64,000 nucleotides of DNA from Bin55 sp009840545 (lineage in GTDB: Bacteria; Pseudomonadota; Gammaproteobacteria; Pseudomonadales; Azotimanducaceae), in NCBI GenBank assembly GCA_965208815.1, contig OZ242357.1, forward strand, positions 124,001-188,000, in the 5' to 3' direction. Position numbers and translations under genes: made by a program. This document shows, piece after piece, positions 52,576-63,700 of the stretch. The notes under the pieces are model-generated. The model worked only from the letters and a program-made list of their open reading frames with translations, was not told the origin of the DNA and ran no database searches. The first letter of the stretch is position 1. Each line of letters starts with the position of its first letter.

Positions 52576-53535
52576 TTGTTTGATTTCAACTGGTCCTACG
52601 TCCTCATTCTCCCTGTGGCCGTGGGAGCGCTTGTCGGTGCATTGTTCCTGGTTTGGTGGGAACGGCGCGTCCTTGGGTGGCTTCAGGATCGCCTCGGTCC
52701 CAATAGAGTGGGTTGGTTCGGTGTACTGCAAGCCTTGGCGGACGCAATCAAACTCTTAACGAAGGACGATTGGATTCCGCCTTTCGGCGACCGAGTCCTT
52801 TTCGTATTGGCTCCGATTGTGGTGGCTGGTGCAATGCTCATGGCCTTTGTAGTGATACCACTCGATGCGCACCTGTTCATTGCGGACACCAATATTGCTC
52901 TGCTGTGGTTCCTCGCGATGTCGTCGCTCGCTGTCTATGGAGTGTTGTTGGGTGGACTAGCGAGCAATAACAAGTACGCGCTTCTTGGGGGATTGCGAGC
53001 AGCTGCACAGATGGTCACCTATGAAGTGTTTATGGGGCTGTCTCTCCTAGGAGTCGTCATGCTGACTGGCTCTTTTAGCCTTAGGGAAGTTGTAGCGGCG
53101 CAGGAAGACATGTGGTTCTGCATTCCTCAGTGTGTCGGGCTCGTAATCTTCGTGATCGCTGGTCTTGCCGAGACCCACCGACTACCGTTCGATTTACCGG
53201 AAGCTGAACATGAGCTCACTGCGGGATTCCACACTGAATACTCCGGCATGAAGTTCGGACTCATCATGGCTGGCGAGTACTTGGCACTGATTTTGGTTTC
53301 TGCGTTGCTAGTCCTCTTGTTTTTCGGCGGATGGCTTGGACCAGGTTTTTTGCCTGGTTTCGTATGGTTCGGTATCAAAGTAGTGCTAGTGATCAACTTC
53401 TTCATACTGCTGCGTGCTGCAATTCCGCGTCCTCGCTACGATCAACTGATGTCTTTGGGGTGGAAGATTCTCCTTCCGCTATCGCTTCTCAACATATTGG
53501 TAACCGGTGCCGTTGTTCTTTGGATGGCGACGTAG
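52576..53535 (+). CDS. nuoH: NADH-quinone oxidoreductase subunit H
   Basis: 319 residues from a TTG five bases after the nuoG stop. Eight membrane helices are expected. The quinone-channel motifs are present (WWERRVLGWLQDRLGPNRVG, AETHRLPFDLPEAEHELTAG, and EYSGMKFGL). It links the peripheral arm to the proton-pumping arm. Confidence 0.95.
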   Translation: MFDFNWSYVLILPVAVGALVGALFLVWWERRVLGWLQDRLGPNRVGWFGVLQALADAIKLLTKDDWIPPFGDRVLFVLAPIVVAGAMLMAFVVIPLDAHLFIADTNIALLWFLAMSSLAVYGVLLGGLASNNKYALLGGLRAAAQMVTYEVFMGLSLLGVVMLTGSFSLREVVAAQEDMWFCIPQCVGLVIFVIAGLAETHRLPFDLPEAEHELTAGFHTEYSGMKFGLIMAGEYLALILVSALLVLLFFGGWLGPGFLPGFVWFGIKVVLVINFFILLRAAIPRPRYDQLMSLGWKILLPLSLLNILVTGAVVLWMAT

Positions 53536-53544
53536 GGTGATTGG

Positions 53545-54063
53545 ATGATTAGCCAAATTAAAACGTTATGGACCGTGTTTGTTCACTTGTTCAGACGCAA
53601 CGAAACTGTCAGGTATCCCGAAGAAATGCCGTACCAAGCTCCGCGATATCGGGGGAGAATCGTTCTTACGAGAGATCCGGATGGAGAGGAGAGATGTGTG
53701 GCATGCAATCTTTGTGCTGTGGCTTGTCCTGTTGATTGCATTGCCCTGCAAAAAACTGAAAAGGAAGAAGACGGTCGCTGGTATCCGGAGTTCTTCCGCA
53801 TAAATTTCTCGCGATGCATTATGTGTGGAATGTGCGAGGAGGCGTGCCCAACCTATGCAATACAGCTGACGCCCGACTTCGAACTCTGTGAGTTCGATCG
53901 CAACAACATGGTTTACGAGAAAGAGCACTTGCTAATTAGTGGTACCGGTAAGTACCCCGACTACAGCTTCTGGAATGTCGCGGGCAAGACAATCGAAGGG
54001 AAAGACAAGGGTGAAGCTCAAAAGGAACGCCAACCCACCGATGTACGAAGCTTGTTGCCGTAG
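53545..54063 (+). CDS. nuoI: NADH-quinone oxidoreductase subunit I
   Basis: 172 residues. Two [4Fe-4S] motifs, CVACNLCAVACP and CIMCGMCEEACP, bind N6a and N6b. The surrounding sequence (PPRYRG-type PRYRGRIVLTRDPDGEER) is close to E. coli NuoI. It relays electrons toward NuoB. Confidence 0.96.
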   Translation: MISQIKTLWTVFVHLFRRNETVRYPEEMPYQAPRYRGRIVLTRDPDGEERCVACNLCAVACPVDCIALQKTEKEEDGRWYPEFFRINFSRCIMCGMCEEACPTYAIQLTPDFELCEFDRNNMVYEKEHLLISGTGKYPDYSFWNVAGKTIEGKDKGEAQKERQPTDVRSLLP

Positions 54064-54084
54064 GTCTGAGAAGGATCCTCGATA

Positions 54085-54600
54085 GTGCTGTATGGGTTAT
54101 TCATAGCTTCCTGCGGAATCGCGATTGGTTCTGCGCTTATGGCCATAACACGCTTGAATGCTTCGCACGCTTTGATCTACCTTGTGATCACGCTCTTGTC
54201 GTTGGCCGTGATATTTTTCTTGCTCGGTGCTCCGTTCGCGGCCGCTCTTCAGATCGTTATTTATGCGGGGGCTATTGTCGTCTTGTTCCTCTTCGTGGTA
54301 ATGATGTTGAACTTGGGTCGTAGATCAGTGGAACGGGAACGTCAATGGTTACTGCCAGGAATATGGGTCATTCCATCGATCCTGGCGGGTGCGCTGTTTG
54401 TCATTCTGGGCATTGCTTTGATCGGCGTTGAAAATCAAGCCGTGATCGATGGCGAAATGATTGGTCCCCGTAGGGTGGGTGCAGCATTGGTAGGACCCTA
54501 TGTGCTTGCAGTCGAATTGGCTGGAGTTTTGTTGCTAGCCGGTTTAGTAGGCGCGTATCACCTAGGTCGTCGTTACTTGGACGAGAGACGGGAACGATGA
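54085..54600 (+). CDS. nuoJ: NADH-quinone oxidoreductase subunit J
   Basis: 171 residues from a GTG behind AAGGA. Five membrane helices include the conserved IVIYAGAIVVLFLFVVMML stretch. Its stop overlaps the nuoK ATG by four bases. It is a membrane-arm subunit beside NuoA and NuoK. Confidence 0.93.
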   Translation: MLYGLFIASCGIAIGSALMAITRLNASHALIYLVITLLSLAVIFFLLGAPFAAALQIVIYAGAIVVLFLFVVMMLNLGRRSVERERQWLLPGIWVIPSILAGALFVILGIALIGVENQAVIDGEMIGPRRVGAALVGPYVLAVELAGVLLLAGLVGAYHLGRRYLDERRER

Positions 54601-54917
54601 TGGATGCTGCAGGTGGCATTCCGCTCGAACATGTGATTTGGTTCGCGATCACTCTGTTTCTAATTGGAGTGGTTGGAATTCTCATTCGCCGCAACGTAAT
54701 TTTCATTCTGCTCTCGCTTGAGCTCATGATGAACGCAGCTGCAGTTGTCTTTATCGCAGCAGGGGCGTTTCACGACCAAGCGGATGGTCAAGTGATGTTC
54801 ATGTTCATTCTTGCTTTGGCGGCGGCTGAAGTGGCTGTAGCGCTGGGCCTGGTCGTGCAACTCTCGCGTCGGTTCAAGACGCTAGATATTGATGCTGCAA
54901 GCGAGATGACTGGATGA
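54597..54917 (+). CDS. nuoK: NADH-quinone oxidoreductase subunit K
   Basis: 106 residues with three membrane helices and the conserved membrane glutamates (LSLELMMNAAAVVFIA and AAAEVAVALGL) that carry protons. It overlaps nuoJ and nuoL by four bases each. Confidence 0.95.
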   Translation: MMDAAGGIPLEHVIWFAITLFLIGVVGILIRRNVIFILLSLELMMNAAAVVFIAAGAFHDQADGQVMFMFILALAAAEVAVALGLVVQLSRRFKTLDIDAASEMTG

Positions 54918-56761
54918 CGAACCTGCTCTGGTTGATTCCGACCTTTCCGTTAGCGGGATTTCTGATCCTGTGTGCGACCGAAGGCAAATTGCCCAAGGTT
55001 GTAACTGCATGCATTGGTGCCGGAAGTGTAGGTCTTTCCGCAATAGCCGCGACTCTAGTCGGGTGGGAGTTTGTAACTAGCGACTCCACGTCGTATTCGC
55101 AGGTCCTTTGGACTTGGATGCTAGTTGGCGACTTCAACGTATCCATCTCACTGTATCTCGACTACTTGGCGCTTGTCATGGTCGGGGTTATCACGGGTGT
55201 GGGTTTCCTGATCCATCTCTACGCCACAGGCTACATGTGGGACGAAGAAGGGTACAGCCGATTCTTCGCATATATGAACCTGTTTGTGTTTGCGATGCTG
55301 CTGCTTGTACTAGGCGACAGCCTTCTTCTGCTGTTCTTGGGATGGGAAGGCGTCGGTCTGTGCAGCTACTTGTTGATTGGCTTCTTTCACACGGACCCCG
55401 CAAACGGATATGCCGCTCGAAAGGCTTTCGTTGTGACTCGAGTCGGTGATACGGCCCTCATCTTGGGGCTCTTCCTTCTCTTCCGCGAAGTGGGGACTCT
55501 GGATATTCAGCAATCTTTGGACGGTGCCCGAGATATATGGCCTGATGGATCCGTAATGAATACGGCGATCGCATTGCTGCTGCTCGGAGGAGCTATAGGG
55601 AAGTCGGCTCAAGTGCCCTTGCAGACGTGGCTGCCAGACGCGATGGCTGGTCCAACTCCTGTTTCAGCATTGATTCATGCGGCGACGATGGTCACAGCAG
55701 GTGTGTACTTGATAGCTCGAATGCAGGACTTGTACCTGCTGTCGGAAACGGCAACTCTGTGCGTAGCTGTGGTGGGACTGGTTACGTTGTTCATTGCCTC
55801 GTTTACCGCTTTGGTGCAGTCGGACATCAAGCGAGTATTGGCTTTCTCGACAATGAGCCAAATCGGGTACATGTTTTTCGCGCTCGGAGTGGGTGCGTGG
55901 TCGGCTGCAATTTTTCACCTGATGACACACGCATTCTTCAAAGCTCTCTTGTTCCTTGCGAGCGGCTCCGTAATCCTGGCGCTGCATCACGAACAGGACA
56001 TGCACAAGATGGGCGGACTTTGGCGAAAGCTCCCCATTCCGTTCTGGTCCATGTTTATTGGGTCAGCGGCGTTGGCGGCTTTGCCCTTCACGTCTGGATT
56101 TGTGAGCAAAGACGCAATTCTGCTCACTGCGGCTCATTCCGAGACATTGGGAATGACCTTTTGGAGTGTCGCGGTGGCAGCTGCCTTTATGACTTCGCTC
56201 TATACCGTGCGAATGATGTATCTCACGTTCTTCGGGGAAACCAAGACGGAGCCCCACGACAAGAGCAAAGCCAACATGTGGCTCCCGCTTCTTGTTCTTT
56301 CAGTGCTGTCGATTGGTGGAGGATGGCTGGGATTCACTGTCTTAGGGACTTTGTTTGGCGACAAGGGCGTGCCTTTTGAACTACATTTGAAGGAACTGGT
56401 TGCGATCGCCACCATGTGCGTTCCCCTCTTGGGAGTATTGGTTGGCTACCTGCTCTTCGCAACCAACGTCTTCGACCGACGAAAAATTTCCGATTCAGCT
56501 CCGGGCAAAGCATTAGGTCGCTTTTGGTTCGTAGGTTGGGGCTTCGACAAGATCTACGACAGTCTAATAGTGAATCCATTTCGATGGTTGGCGCGTGTCA
56601 ATAAAAGCGATGCAGTTGACTATCTGTTCAGATTTACCACTCTTGTGGCTCGCATCTTCCACAACCTGCTGACCGTTTCACAAAACGGTCGCTTGCGTTG
56701 GTACGCCCTCACCATGTTTAGTGGGCTCCTCTTCGTTCTCATCGTGGTGGCATTGATCTAG
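54914..56761 (+). CDS. nuoL: NADH-quinone oxidoreductase subunit L
   Basis: 615 residues, Mrp antiporter-like. The proton-channel signatures are present: LFLGWEGVGLCSYLLIGF, the lysine helix GKSAQVPLQTWLPDAMAGPT and HAATMVTAGVYLIAR. The long lateral helix at the C-terminus is expected at its normal place. It pumps protons at the far end of the membrane arm. Confidence 0.96.
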   Translation: MTNLLWLIPTFPLAGFLILCATEGKLPKVVTACIGAGSVGLSAIAATLVGWEFVTSDSTSYSQVLWTWMLVGDFNVSISLYLDYLALVMVGVITGVGFLIHLYATGYMWDEEGYSRFFAYMNLFVFAMLLLVLGDSLLLLFLGWEGVGLCSYLLIGFFHTDPANGYAARKAFVVTRVGDTALILGLFLLFREVGTLDIQQSLDGARDIWPDGSVMNTAIALLLLGGAIGKSAQVPLQTWLPDAMAGPTPVSALIHAATMVTAGVYLIARMQDLYLLSETATLCVAVVGLVTLFIASFTALVQSDIKRVLAFSTMSQIGYMFFALGVGAWSAAIFHLMTHAFFKALLFLASGSVILALHHEQDMHKMGGLWRKLPIPFWSMFIGSAALAALPFTSGFVSKDAILLTAAHSETLGMTFWSVAVAAAFMTSLYTVRMMYLTFFGETKTEPHDKSKANMWLPLLVLSVLSIGGGWLGFTVLGTLFGDKGVPFELHLKELVAIATMCVPLLGVLVGYLLFATNVFDRRKISDSAPGKALGRFWFVGWGFDKIYDSLIVNPFRWLARVNKSDAVDYLFRFTTLVARIFHNLLTVSQNGRLRWYALTMFSGLLFVLIVVALI

Positions 56762-56763
56762 TC

Positions 56764-58224
56764 GTGAATGTCGCGCTACTCATTGGACTTCTCTTGGCGG
56801 CGGGTCTTGTTGCATGGGGCTCCGAGAGATTCCATAAGAGCCTGCCAAATTGGGTGGCGTTGGTTTCCTTTCTGATTGCCACAATCTGGATTTTGTTCGT
56901 TTGGCTGAACGGCCCTTCAGAAGGTGGAATCTATGCCGACCAGTCCTATGAGTGGATTCCACGATTTGGGATAAGTCTCACTCTCCGAGTCGACGGTCTG
57001 TCGTTGATGCTGATTGGTCTCACGACGTTGCTTGGGGCAGTCGCTGTCGTGTCTTCGTGGACCGAGACTCAGACCCGACAAGGTTTCTTTCAATTCAACA
57101 TTCTCTGGGTAATGGCTGGAGTTGTCGGAGTTTTCTCGGCTTTCGACCTATTCCTGTTCTTCTTTTTCTGGGAAGTCATGCTCATCCCGATGTACTTCCT
57201 GATAGCCATTTGGGGTCACGAAGACAAGGCTTATGCCTCCATGAAGTTCTTCCTTTTCACCCAAATCAGTGGACTGCTGATGTTAGTCGCCATCGTAGCG
57301 TTGGTCTGGGTCCACTACGACATCCACGGAATTATTACGTTTGACTACGACACGCTTCTTGAGACCGAGTTGGACAGTTCGGTCGCGCGTCTACTCATGC
57401 TTGGTTTCTTCATTGCATTTATCACGAAGCTTCCAAGTGTTCCGGTGCATACATGGTTGCCCGACGCGCACACTCAAGCACCAACGGCAGGTTCTGTGAT
57501 ATTGGCGGGAATCTTGCTGAAAACAGGTGCTTACGGTCTCATACGATTCGTAATCACCCTGTTTCCAGAGGCATCGCAAGAGTTCTGGGCTTACGGAATG
57601 GGGCTTGGAGTCATTAGCATTCTCTACGGAGGATACATGGCCTACAGCCAGTCCGACTTCAAGCGGCTTGTGGCCTACAGTTCCATCGCACACATGGGCT
57701 TTGTGCTTGTTGGAGTCTACTCGTTCAACGAACTGGGCATTCAAGGAGCGATCGTGACCATGATCGCCCACGGTTTCTCCACCGCGGCATTGTTCATGAT
57801 GGCAGGTGCATTGCAGGAGCGCTTGCACACACGAGAGATGTCAAAGATGGGAGGTCTGTGGGTACGTGCGCCTCGGATGGGAGCTGTAACGATGTTTTTT
57901 GTCATAGCTTCAGTCGGAATGCCGGGTTTAGGAAACTTCATTGGCGAGTTTCTAGTTCTTTTGGGAGCGTTTCAGAAAAACGTACTTCTGACTGTCTTGG
58001 CCGCACTTGGCATTGTCGTTGCGGCAGTGTACGGGCTATCTCTCATGCAGCGGTCGTTTCAGGGAACGCCCAATCCTGATGTGCCGGAAATGAAAGACTT
58101 CGCATTTCGGGAAATGAGCGTGATGGTGGTGCTCATGGTTGGTCTGGTTTGGGTCGGTATATATCCCCAGCATGTACTAGGCATGACCGATGCAATTCTC
58201 CCGTTGCTAGGTGTGGTGCCATGA
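56764..58224 (+). CDS. nuoM: NADH-quinone oxidoreductase subunit M
   Basis: 486 residues from a GTG two bases after the nuoL stop. It has antiporter-type motifs (FFFFWEVMLIPMYFLIA, TKLPSVPVHTWLPDAHTQAP and YSSIAHMGFVLVG). It is a proton-pumping membrane subunit. Its stop overlaps the nuoN ATG (ATGA). Confidence 0.96.
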   Translation: MNVALLIGLLLAAGLVAWGSERFHKSLPNWVALVSFLIATIWILFVWLNGPSEGGIYADQSYEWIPRFGISLTLRVDGLSLMLIGLTTLLGAVAVVSSWTETQTRQGFFQFNILWVMAGVVGVFSAFDLFLFFFFWEVMLIPMYFLIAIWGHEDKAYASMKFFLFTQISGLLMLVAIVALVWVHYDIHGIITFDYDTLLETELDSSVARLLMLGFFIAFITKLPSVPVHTWLPDAHTQAPTAGSVILAGILLKTGAYGLIRFVITLFPEASQEFWAYGMGLGVISILYGGYMAYSQSDFKRLVAYSSIAHMGFVLVGVYSFNELGIQGAIVTMIAHGFSTAALFMMAGALQERLHTREMSKMGGLWVRAPRMGAVTMFFVIASVGMPGLGNFIGEFLVLLGAFQKNVLLTVLAALGIVVAAVYGLSLMQRSFQGTPNPDVPEMKDFAFREMSVMVVLMVGLVWVGIYPQHVLGMTDAILPLLGVVP

Positions 58225-59675
58225 ACACCCAGGCTACATTGATGGCAAGCCTTCCTTACATAGTCTTGGCTGGCGGTTTGCTGGTCGTGATGTTGGGCAT
58301 CTGCATTCGACGAACACACTTTGTCGCTTGGTCGCTCACGATGGTTACGCTAATTGCGACTTTGGCAAGTCACCTTCTGGGTTACGAAGCGCTAGGAGAA
58401 GGCATCAGCGTGACGATGCTAATTCACATCGATGGAGTCTCGTATCTCTTCAATTCTTTGTTTGTGCTCGCAGCGATCTGTACAGCAGTCATCGCATACC
58501 AATATGTTGATGAAAAGCTTCGATTTCGCGAAGAGTTCTACCTGCTGCTGCTAGCGGCAACCTTTGGAAGCCTCACGCTCCCAGCAGCAACGCATTTCGT
58601 TTCGTTGCTGCTGGGGCTGGAAATCGTCTCGATTTCGCTCTACGCCATGGTTGCGTACCCCGAGAAAGTCCGAGGTCCTCTCGAAGCGGGTCTCAAGTAC
58701 ATGATCTTGTCGGTAGCTAGCACCTCGTCGATCCTTTTTGGAATGGCATTGATCTATGCGGCTTCTGGATCCATGGAGTTCGCACAACTGACTCCTGTTT
58801 CAGGAAGTGCGGAAGGCGATGTTTTCTACTTGTTAGGGCACGTATTCTTTTGGAGCGGAATAGCGTTCAAGCTCTCGCTCGTGCCTTTTCATATTTGGAC
58901 CCCTGACGTGTATCAGGGTGCGCCCTCTATTGTGACCGGCTTCATCGCGACGGTCTCAAAAGGCGGAGTGTTTGTAGTTGTCATGCGATACGTTATGGAA
59001 AGCGACGTATTCAGTTCGGAAGCGATTGCTCAAGCCATTTTTCTAATTGCGGCAATATCCATGATCGTTGGAAACTTGCTTGCATTGCAGCAAAGAAACC
59101 TGAAGCGGCTTCTCGCATATTCGTCCATTGCTCATATGGGTTACCTCATCATTGCACTCTTTCTGGTCGCGACGCAGCCTTCGATTGGATTTGAGACGGC
59201 CATCGTCTACCTTGCTGGCTACTTCGTCATGACGCTGGCCACTTTTGGCGTGATCACCGTGATTTCTCAGGGTTCAGACTCGGAGTTGGCAAGTATCGAC
59301 GACATCCAAGGTTTGCTTTGGCGCAGGCCCATTCCGGCGGCTACTTTGGTGGTTTCTGCGCTCTCGCTCGCTGGCATTCCGTTGACCATGGGATTCATTG
59401 CAAAGTTCTATCTATTCGCGGCCGGCATTGAAGGAGAGATGTGGTCCTTGGTGGGACTCCTTGTATTGGGCAGTGCGATTGGCATTTTCTACTATTTAAG
59501 AATTATCTTCGCCATGACTGCCAAACCCGAGGGAGAACTCGATTCTGTCGAGCGGGGATCATGGACGGGAATTAGTGCTGTTGCGGTTCTTGGTGTCGCT
59601 ACCTTGGCATTAGGAATTTATCCCACGCCACTTGTGGACCTCGTACAGACCCTGGTCCGTGTTTCTGGTTTCTAG
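58221..59675 (+). CDS. nuoN: NADH-quinone oxidoreductase subunit N
   Basis: 484 residues from the ATG overlapping the nuoM stop; a longer frame from 58149 lies inside nuoM and is rejected. It has FSLVPFHIW-type AFKLSLVPFHIWTPDVYQGA and AYSSIAHMGYLIIA. It is the last proton-pumping subunit and closes the operon, which contains no inserted gene. Confidence 0.95.
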   Translation: MNTQATLMASLPYIVLAGGLLVVMLGICIRRTHFVAWSLTMVTLIATLASHLLGYEALGEGISVTMLIHIDGVSYLFNSLFVLAAICTAVIAYQYVDEKLRFREEFYLLLLAATFGSLTLPAATHFVSLLLGLEIVSISLYAMVAYPEKVRGPLEAGLKYMILSVASTSSILFGMALIYAASGSMEFAQLTPVSGSAEGDVFYLLGHVFFWSGIAFKLSLVPFHIWTPDVYQGAPSIVTGFIATVSKGGVFVVVMRYVMESDVFSSEAIAQAIFLIAAISMIVGNLLALQQRNLKRLLAYSSIAHMGYLIIALFLVATQPSIGFETAIVYLAGYFVMTLATFGVITVISQGSDSELASIDDIQGLLWRRPIPAATLVVSALSLAGIPLTMGFIAKFYLFAAGIEGEMWSLVGLLVLGSAIGIFYYLRIIFAMTAKPEGELDSVERGSWTGISAVAVLGVATLALGIYPTPLVDLVQTLVRVSGF

Positions 59676-59695
59676 CACAAATTTCGAGATATTCA

Positions 59696-60700
59696 ATGAG
59701 CATACATATCTTGTGGCCCCATCACCGTGACGAACGAGACAATTCGGTTGAATTGGAAGCGATCGGAGATGGAGTCAATGCCGTCTTTGGCGGCGGCATG
59801 AGGAACGTATCGGACGAGCAATGGGCTACCTGCGATGGCATCGTTGGCACTCAACCACCCAAGGACTGCATGGAGAAACTTGAGAAATGCAGGATATTTG
59901 TCAAGACCGCGGTTGGATACGACGACGTTGATATCGAAGATTGGTCGGCCCGAAATATCCCAGTGTGCAACGTTCCCGACTACGGGACTCGAGAAGTTGC
60001 TGACCATGCAATTGCCCTCATGATGACTCTGACGAAAAGCATCGCATTTCACGACGAGTCTTTGAGGTCTGATCCGATCAGGAACTGGCGACCAGCGCTA
60101 AATCCGTTCGGCAGGAGAATGTCCGACTGCACGTTTGGTGTCGTTGGACTTGGTCGCATTGGCACAGCGACAGCGCGAAGGGCGAGAGCGTTCGACATGG
60201 ATGTGACCTTCTTCGACCCTTATCAACCCAACGGGGTGGAGCTTGCACTGGGTATCCGACGTTCCGATACGTTGGAGGATCTAGTGGGCGAGTCCGACAT
60301 CATCAGTGTCCACACGCCTCTCAATGAAGAGACCCAGGAGTTGCTGGATGCCAAAGTCTTTGCAGTGGCGAAGAAAGGTTGTATCGTCATAAACACAGCC
60401 CGCGGACCGATCATCGACATCGATGCGTTGTATGAGGCAATGAAGAACGGAACCGTCCTCGCTGCAGGTCTGGACGTACTTCCCGAAGAACCAGCTAAGG
60501 TAGATCGCCTATTGATTAAAGCGTGGTTAGAAGACGAAGACGGAATGAAGCATAGACTTGTCCTCACACCTCACTCGGCATTTTTCACTCCAGAGAGCGT
60601 CCGCGACATTCGCGCATTTGCTGCGCGCACTGCAGCTCGGTTTCTTCGAGATGGACGTTTGGAGAATTGCGTAAACTCGGCTCAACTCAAGCTCACGTAG
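59696..60700 (+). CDS. D-isomer-specific 2-hydroxyacid dehydrogenase (CtBP-like)
   Basis: 334 residues. The NAD-binding site is VVGLGRIGTATARRARAFDM. Catalytic residues are R236 (INTARGPIID), E265 (VLPEEP) and H293 (LTPHSAFFT). It should interconvert a 2-oxoacid and a D-2-hydroxyacid using NAD(H). It starts 20 bp after nuoN on the same strand, so it may be read through from the operon, where it would use the NADH pool. The substrate is unknown. Confidence 0.87.
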   Translation: MSIHILWPHHRDERDNSVELEAIGDGVNAVFGGGMRNVSDEQWATCDGIVGTQPPKDCMEKLEKCRIFVKTAVGYDDVDIEDWSARNIPVCNVPDYGTREVADHAIALMMTLTKSIAFHDESLRSDPIRNWRPALNPFGRRMSDCTFGVVGLGRIGTATARRARAFDMDVTFFDPYQPNGVELALGIRRSDTLEDLVGESDIISVHTPLNEETQELLDAKVFAVAKKGCIVINTARGPIIDIDALYEAMKNGTVLAAGLDVLPEEPAKVDRLLIKAWLEDEDGMKHRLVLTPHSAFFTPESVRDIRAFAARTAARFLRDGRLENCVNSAQLKLT

Positions 60701-60720
60701 ATCCAAGAGAAGAACTTCCG

Positions 60721-63700
60721 CTATTCCGAATCCAAATACGTCCACTTGATGGCATCTGCAACGACATAGGATGCACTAGATTCGTTGCTAAGTGATACTC
60801 GAACATTTCCAGGATCCTCAACGTGGAGTGTGCCGAGATCGTTCCAGCTTTCATGCCAATCCTGCCGAGCCACGTTTATTTTCCAATCCTGTGAACCAAC
60901 TGTGACTCTTATCTCATAGTCCCCAATCCAAAAGGAAGAGGGAAAGTGGTACGAAAGCGCACATCTGCCAGTTTGCGTAAGTTCTGTATTGAAGGAAATT
61001 TCCTGTTTGGTTTTCTTGCTTGTGTCGCTGAAGACGTAGGTATGACGATAACGACCCCAACAAGTTTCCCAACTGCTTCGCGCCCAAATGCCGGTATGAG
61101 TCGCGGGGTAGGTTGCGATCGGAAGACCGTTATCTAGACCACTCTCTCTGGGGTGATAACTACGGAATAGCCCCGAGTTGAGCACCAACCAACTTTGGTT
61201 GCGTCGGTCAGTTGGGCTTTCTGCTTCAAATCCAGGGTCCAAGTCGTCAACAATGATGGTATTTTGGTCGTCGTCGAGAATCCACTCAGAAGGAACTAAC
61301 GAGTATGACTCGGCCCCTTCAAACCCTTCAAGATCTGCTGCTGGTAGCGTTTGCATACTTTGAACAGGGATTCCAAACTCTCCTCGATTTAGCGACAGGA
61401 ACGTATTTGCGTTAAGATCAGTGACTCTATTCATCGTTCGGAAGACCAAGGTGTAGGAAGTCTTTCCCGGGAGATTGAAGGGACCCAACGTAGTCTCGCC
61501 AGCCCATTCCTCATACTCCTGAATCCCTTCAGATTCCTCGACCTGGAGCAACACTTGAGCTCCCACGTCCTCACCACTCCTTATATCGATAGCACTCACA
61601 TAACGATATCCCTGACCATCTGGTTCGTCCAAGGGTGCATGTCGCAAGACAGAAAAATAGACGCCAGGAAGCTTGTTACTCAGCAGTGTACTTTCAACCA
61701 GTGGTTGGACGTCCAGATTATTTGAAAGAAACTCTGTTGAGATCATCTGTAAATCAATGGGACGAGACTCGGCCTTGGCAAGTATGCCTGCGACGGTTGA
61801 AGCGATAGTTTCTTGACCGAGTGAAGCTTCGATAATCTCAACCAATTTTCGGACACGAAACCGTTGTTCCCGCATGTATTGTTCAGACTTTGCCAATGCA
61901 GAGTGCATTCCGTCTGTTTGTGCTTGCAAAAACGACTCTTCAATTGATTCCCAAAACGCATGGGACTTGAAGTAGGTTTCCTGAAAGTCTCTAAGATCGT
62001 AGGATGCAATAACGCCTCGTAGACGACTTGCAATGTAGCGCATGTTTTGACGCGACTCCGGTGAGAGAGTGTTTGCGATACCAAAATCGAATCGATAATT
62101 TGGCATCCAATCAACTTCTTCTATGACACCGAGCAGCAACTGTTCCAAGATGAGATTGGTAAATCGCGATTGGTTGCCTTGTGCCAATCCGTACCTAGAC
62201 AGTACTCCGTCAATTACCACATCTTCATACGTCTGGCTGAAAATGGAATTTGTCCAATAGGACCAAATCAAATACTCGATATCTTCCCCCATGAATTCGA
62301 ACTGGTCGGGATATGAGCGTTTGAGCCAGTCAACATGTAGGCCAAATCGCGAAAACGGCGCTCCAGATTCTCGGTACATGAGAATCGAGTCCATTTTCAA
62401 GTCTGTGCCTCTTTCTTCGTTTAAGAGCGAGAGCGTCGTTGGAATTTCAACTATTGAGAAGCTGTCGTAGGGGTATTCAATGCCGTGCGACTGCAAGCTT
62501 GATTTCGCTTGATCCACATATCGCACTATTCCCGCTTTTAGCCAGTGTTCTGCTTCGAATCTACGGACATGTTTGCGATGGGTTAGCACGTTTACCTGCA
62601 ACCCGTCGAGTTTGTGTTGATCGACGTGAAAATCTGAGGCAATCAATCCCAAAGATCGCAATTTACCTCGAATAGAAAAGCTCTCACCTTCGGAAATTTC
62701 TGGCGTGAACAATTCACCGCCCGAGCTCACCAGTGTCCAAGACTTTCGTTCTAATTGGACACTGACGTTCACAGCCATGGGGACGGTTGCGTTTTCTTCG
62801 CTGCCGGTCGCTGATGTCAGAACGGGTTGTGGGTACCAATGACTTATTGGCGTCAACACAACATAGTCTGACGTAAAGACGCTGGAACGCTGCCCCATAA
62901 GTCGAACCAACTCTGGATTTGTACTGGAGAGGCGACTAGTAGGAACGTGGTCAACCAAATAATGAGGGTCAGGGCGGCCCGATGCTTTGAACGAAAGCAC
63001 CAGACTTTCATTGCTTGAGTAATTGCACGAGTCTAAGTCAATCTCAAGGAGCCCGTTCTTGTGTGCGTAGCTAGGGTTAGTCCCGCCACACGAGATCTCC
63101 TCAACTTGCATTCCTGGATTAAGTGCCAATAGAGTCTTTGCAACAGCAGTGTTGGGTGATTGCCGGGGTTTTGCATCCACAGAATTGATCGTATACGTGA
63201 GGTTTATTTCGACTATTGAACCAGGCGCAATCCGCACATTACCTTGAATGGCTGATACAACAGATCGGTGGTCTTGTACTTGCGAAGCTTCTTTGTACGC
63301 TTGGACCCAAACATTTCGCTGGTTAGCTGCAGTAATGGTGTTCACATGAACAAAAGCCTGGCCCACGAGGCAAACTAAAGTCAAGGAAATGACCACTGGC
63401 AGGTAAATCGTTCGTTTTGATTGATCCGTTCTTCCTGTCAGTGCCGAGCATTGCACAACTAAAGCAACCGAGATGCAAAGAACTGAGATCCAGTAGACGA
63501 AGTGCTTTACTTGGAAGTAATCGGGAGCAATGTCAGAAACAATTAGGTTCGCAGCACTGTAGCCAAAAGTGAAGGAACCCAAATCCCACGGTAGGTGAGG
63601 ACTAACGATTGCTTGAACCATCAAGATCATCGCGGTGCCGATGAATCCCATTGCGCGACTCTTAAAGACTTGGGCAATCAGGACTGCCAAGCTGGTCCAG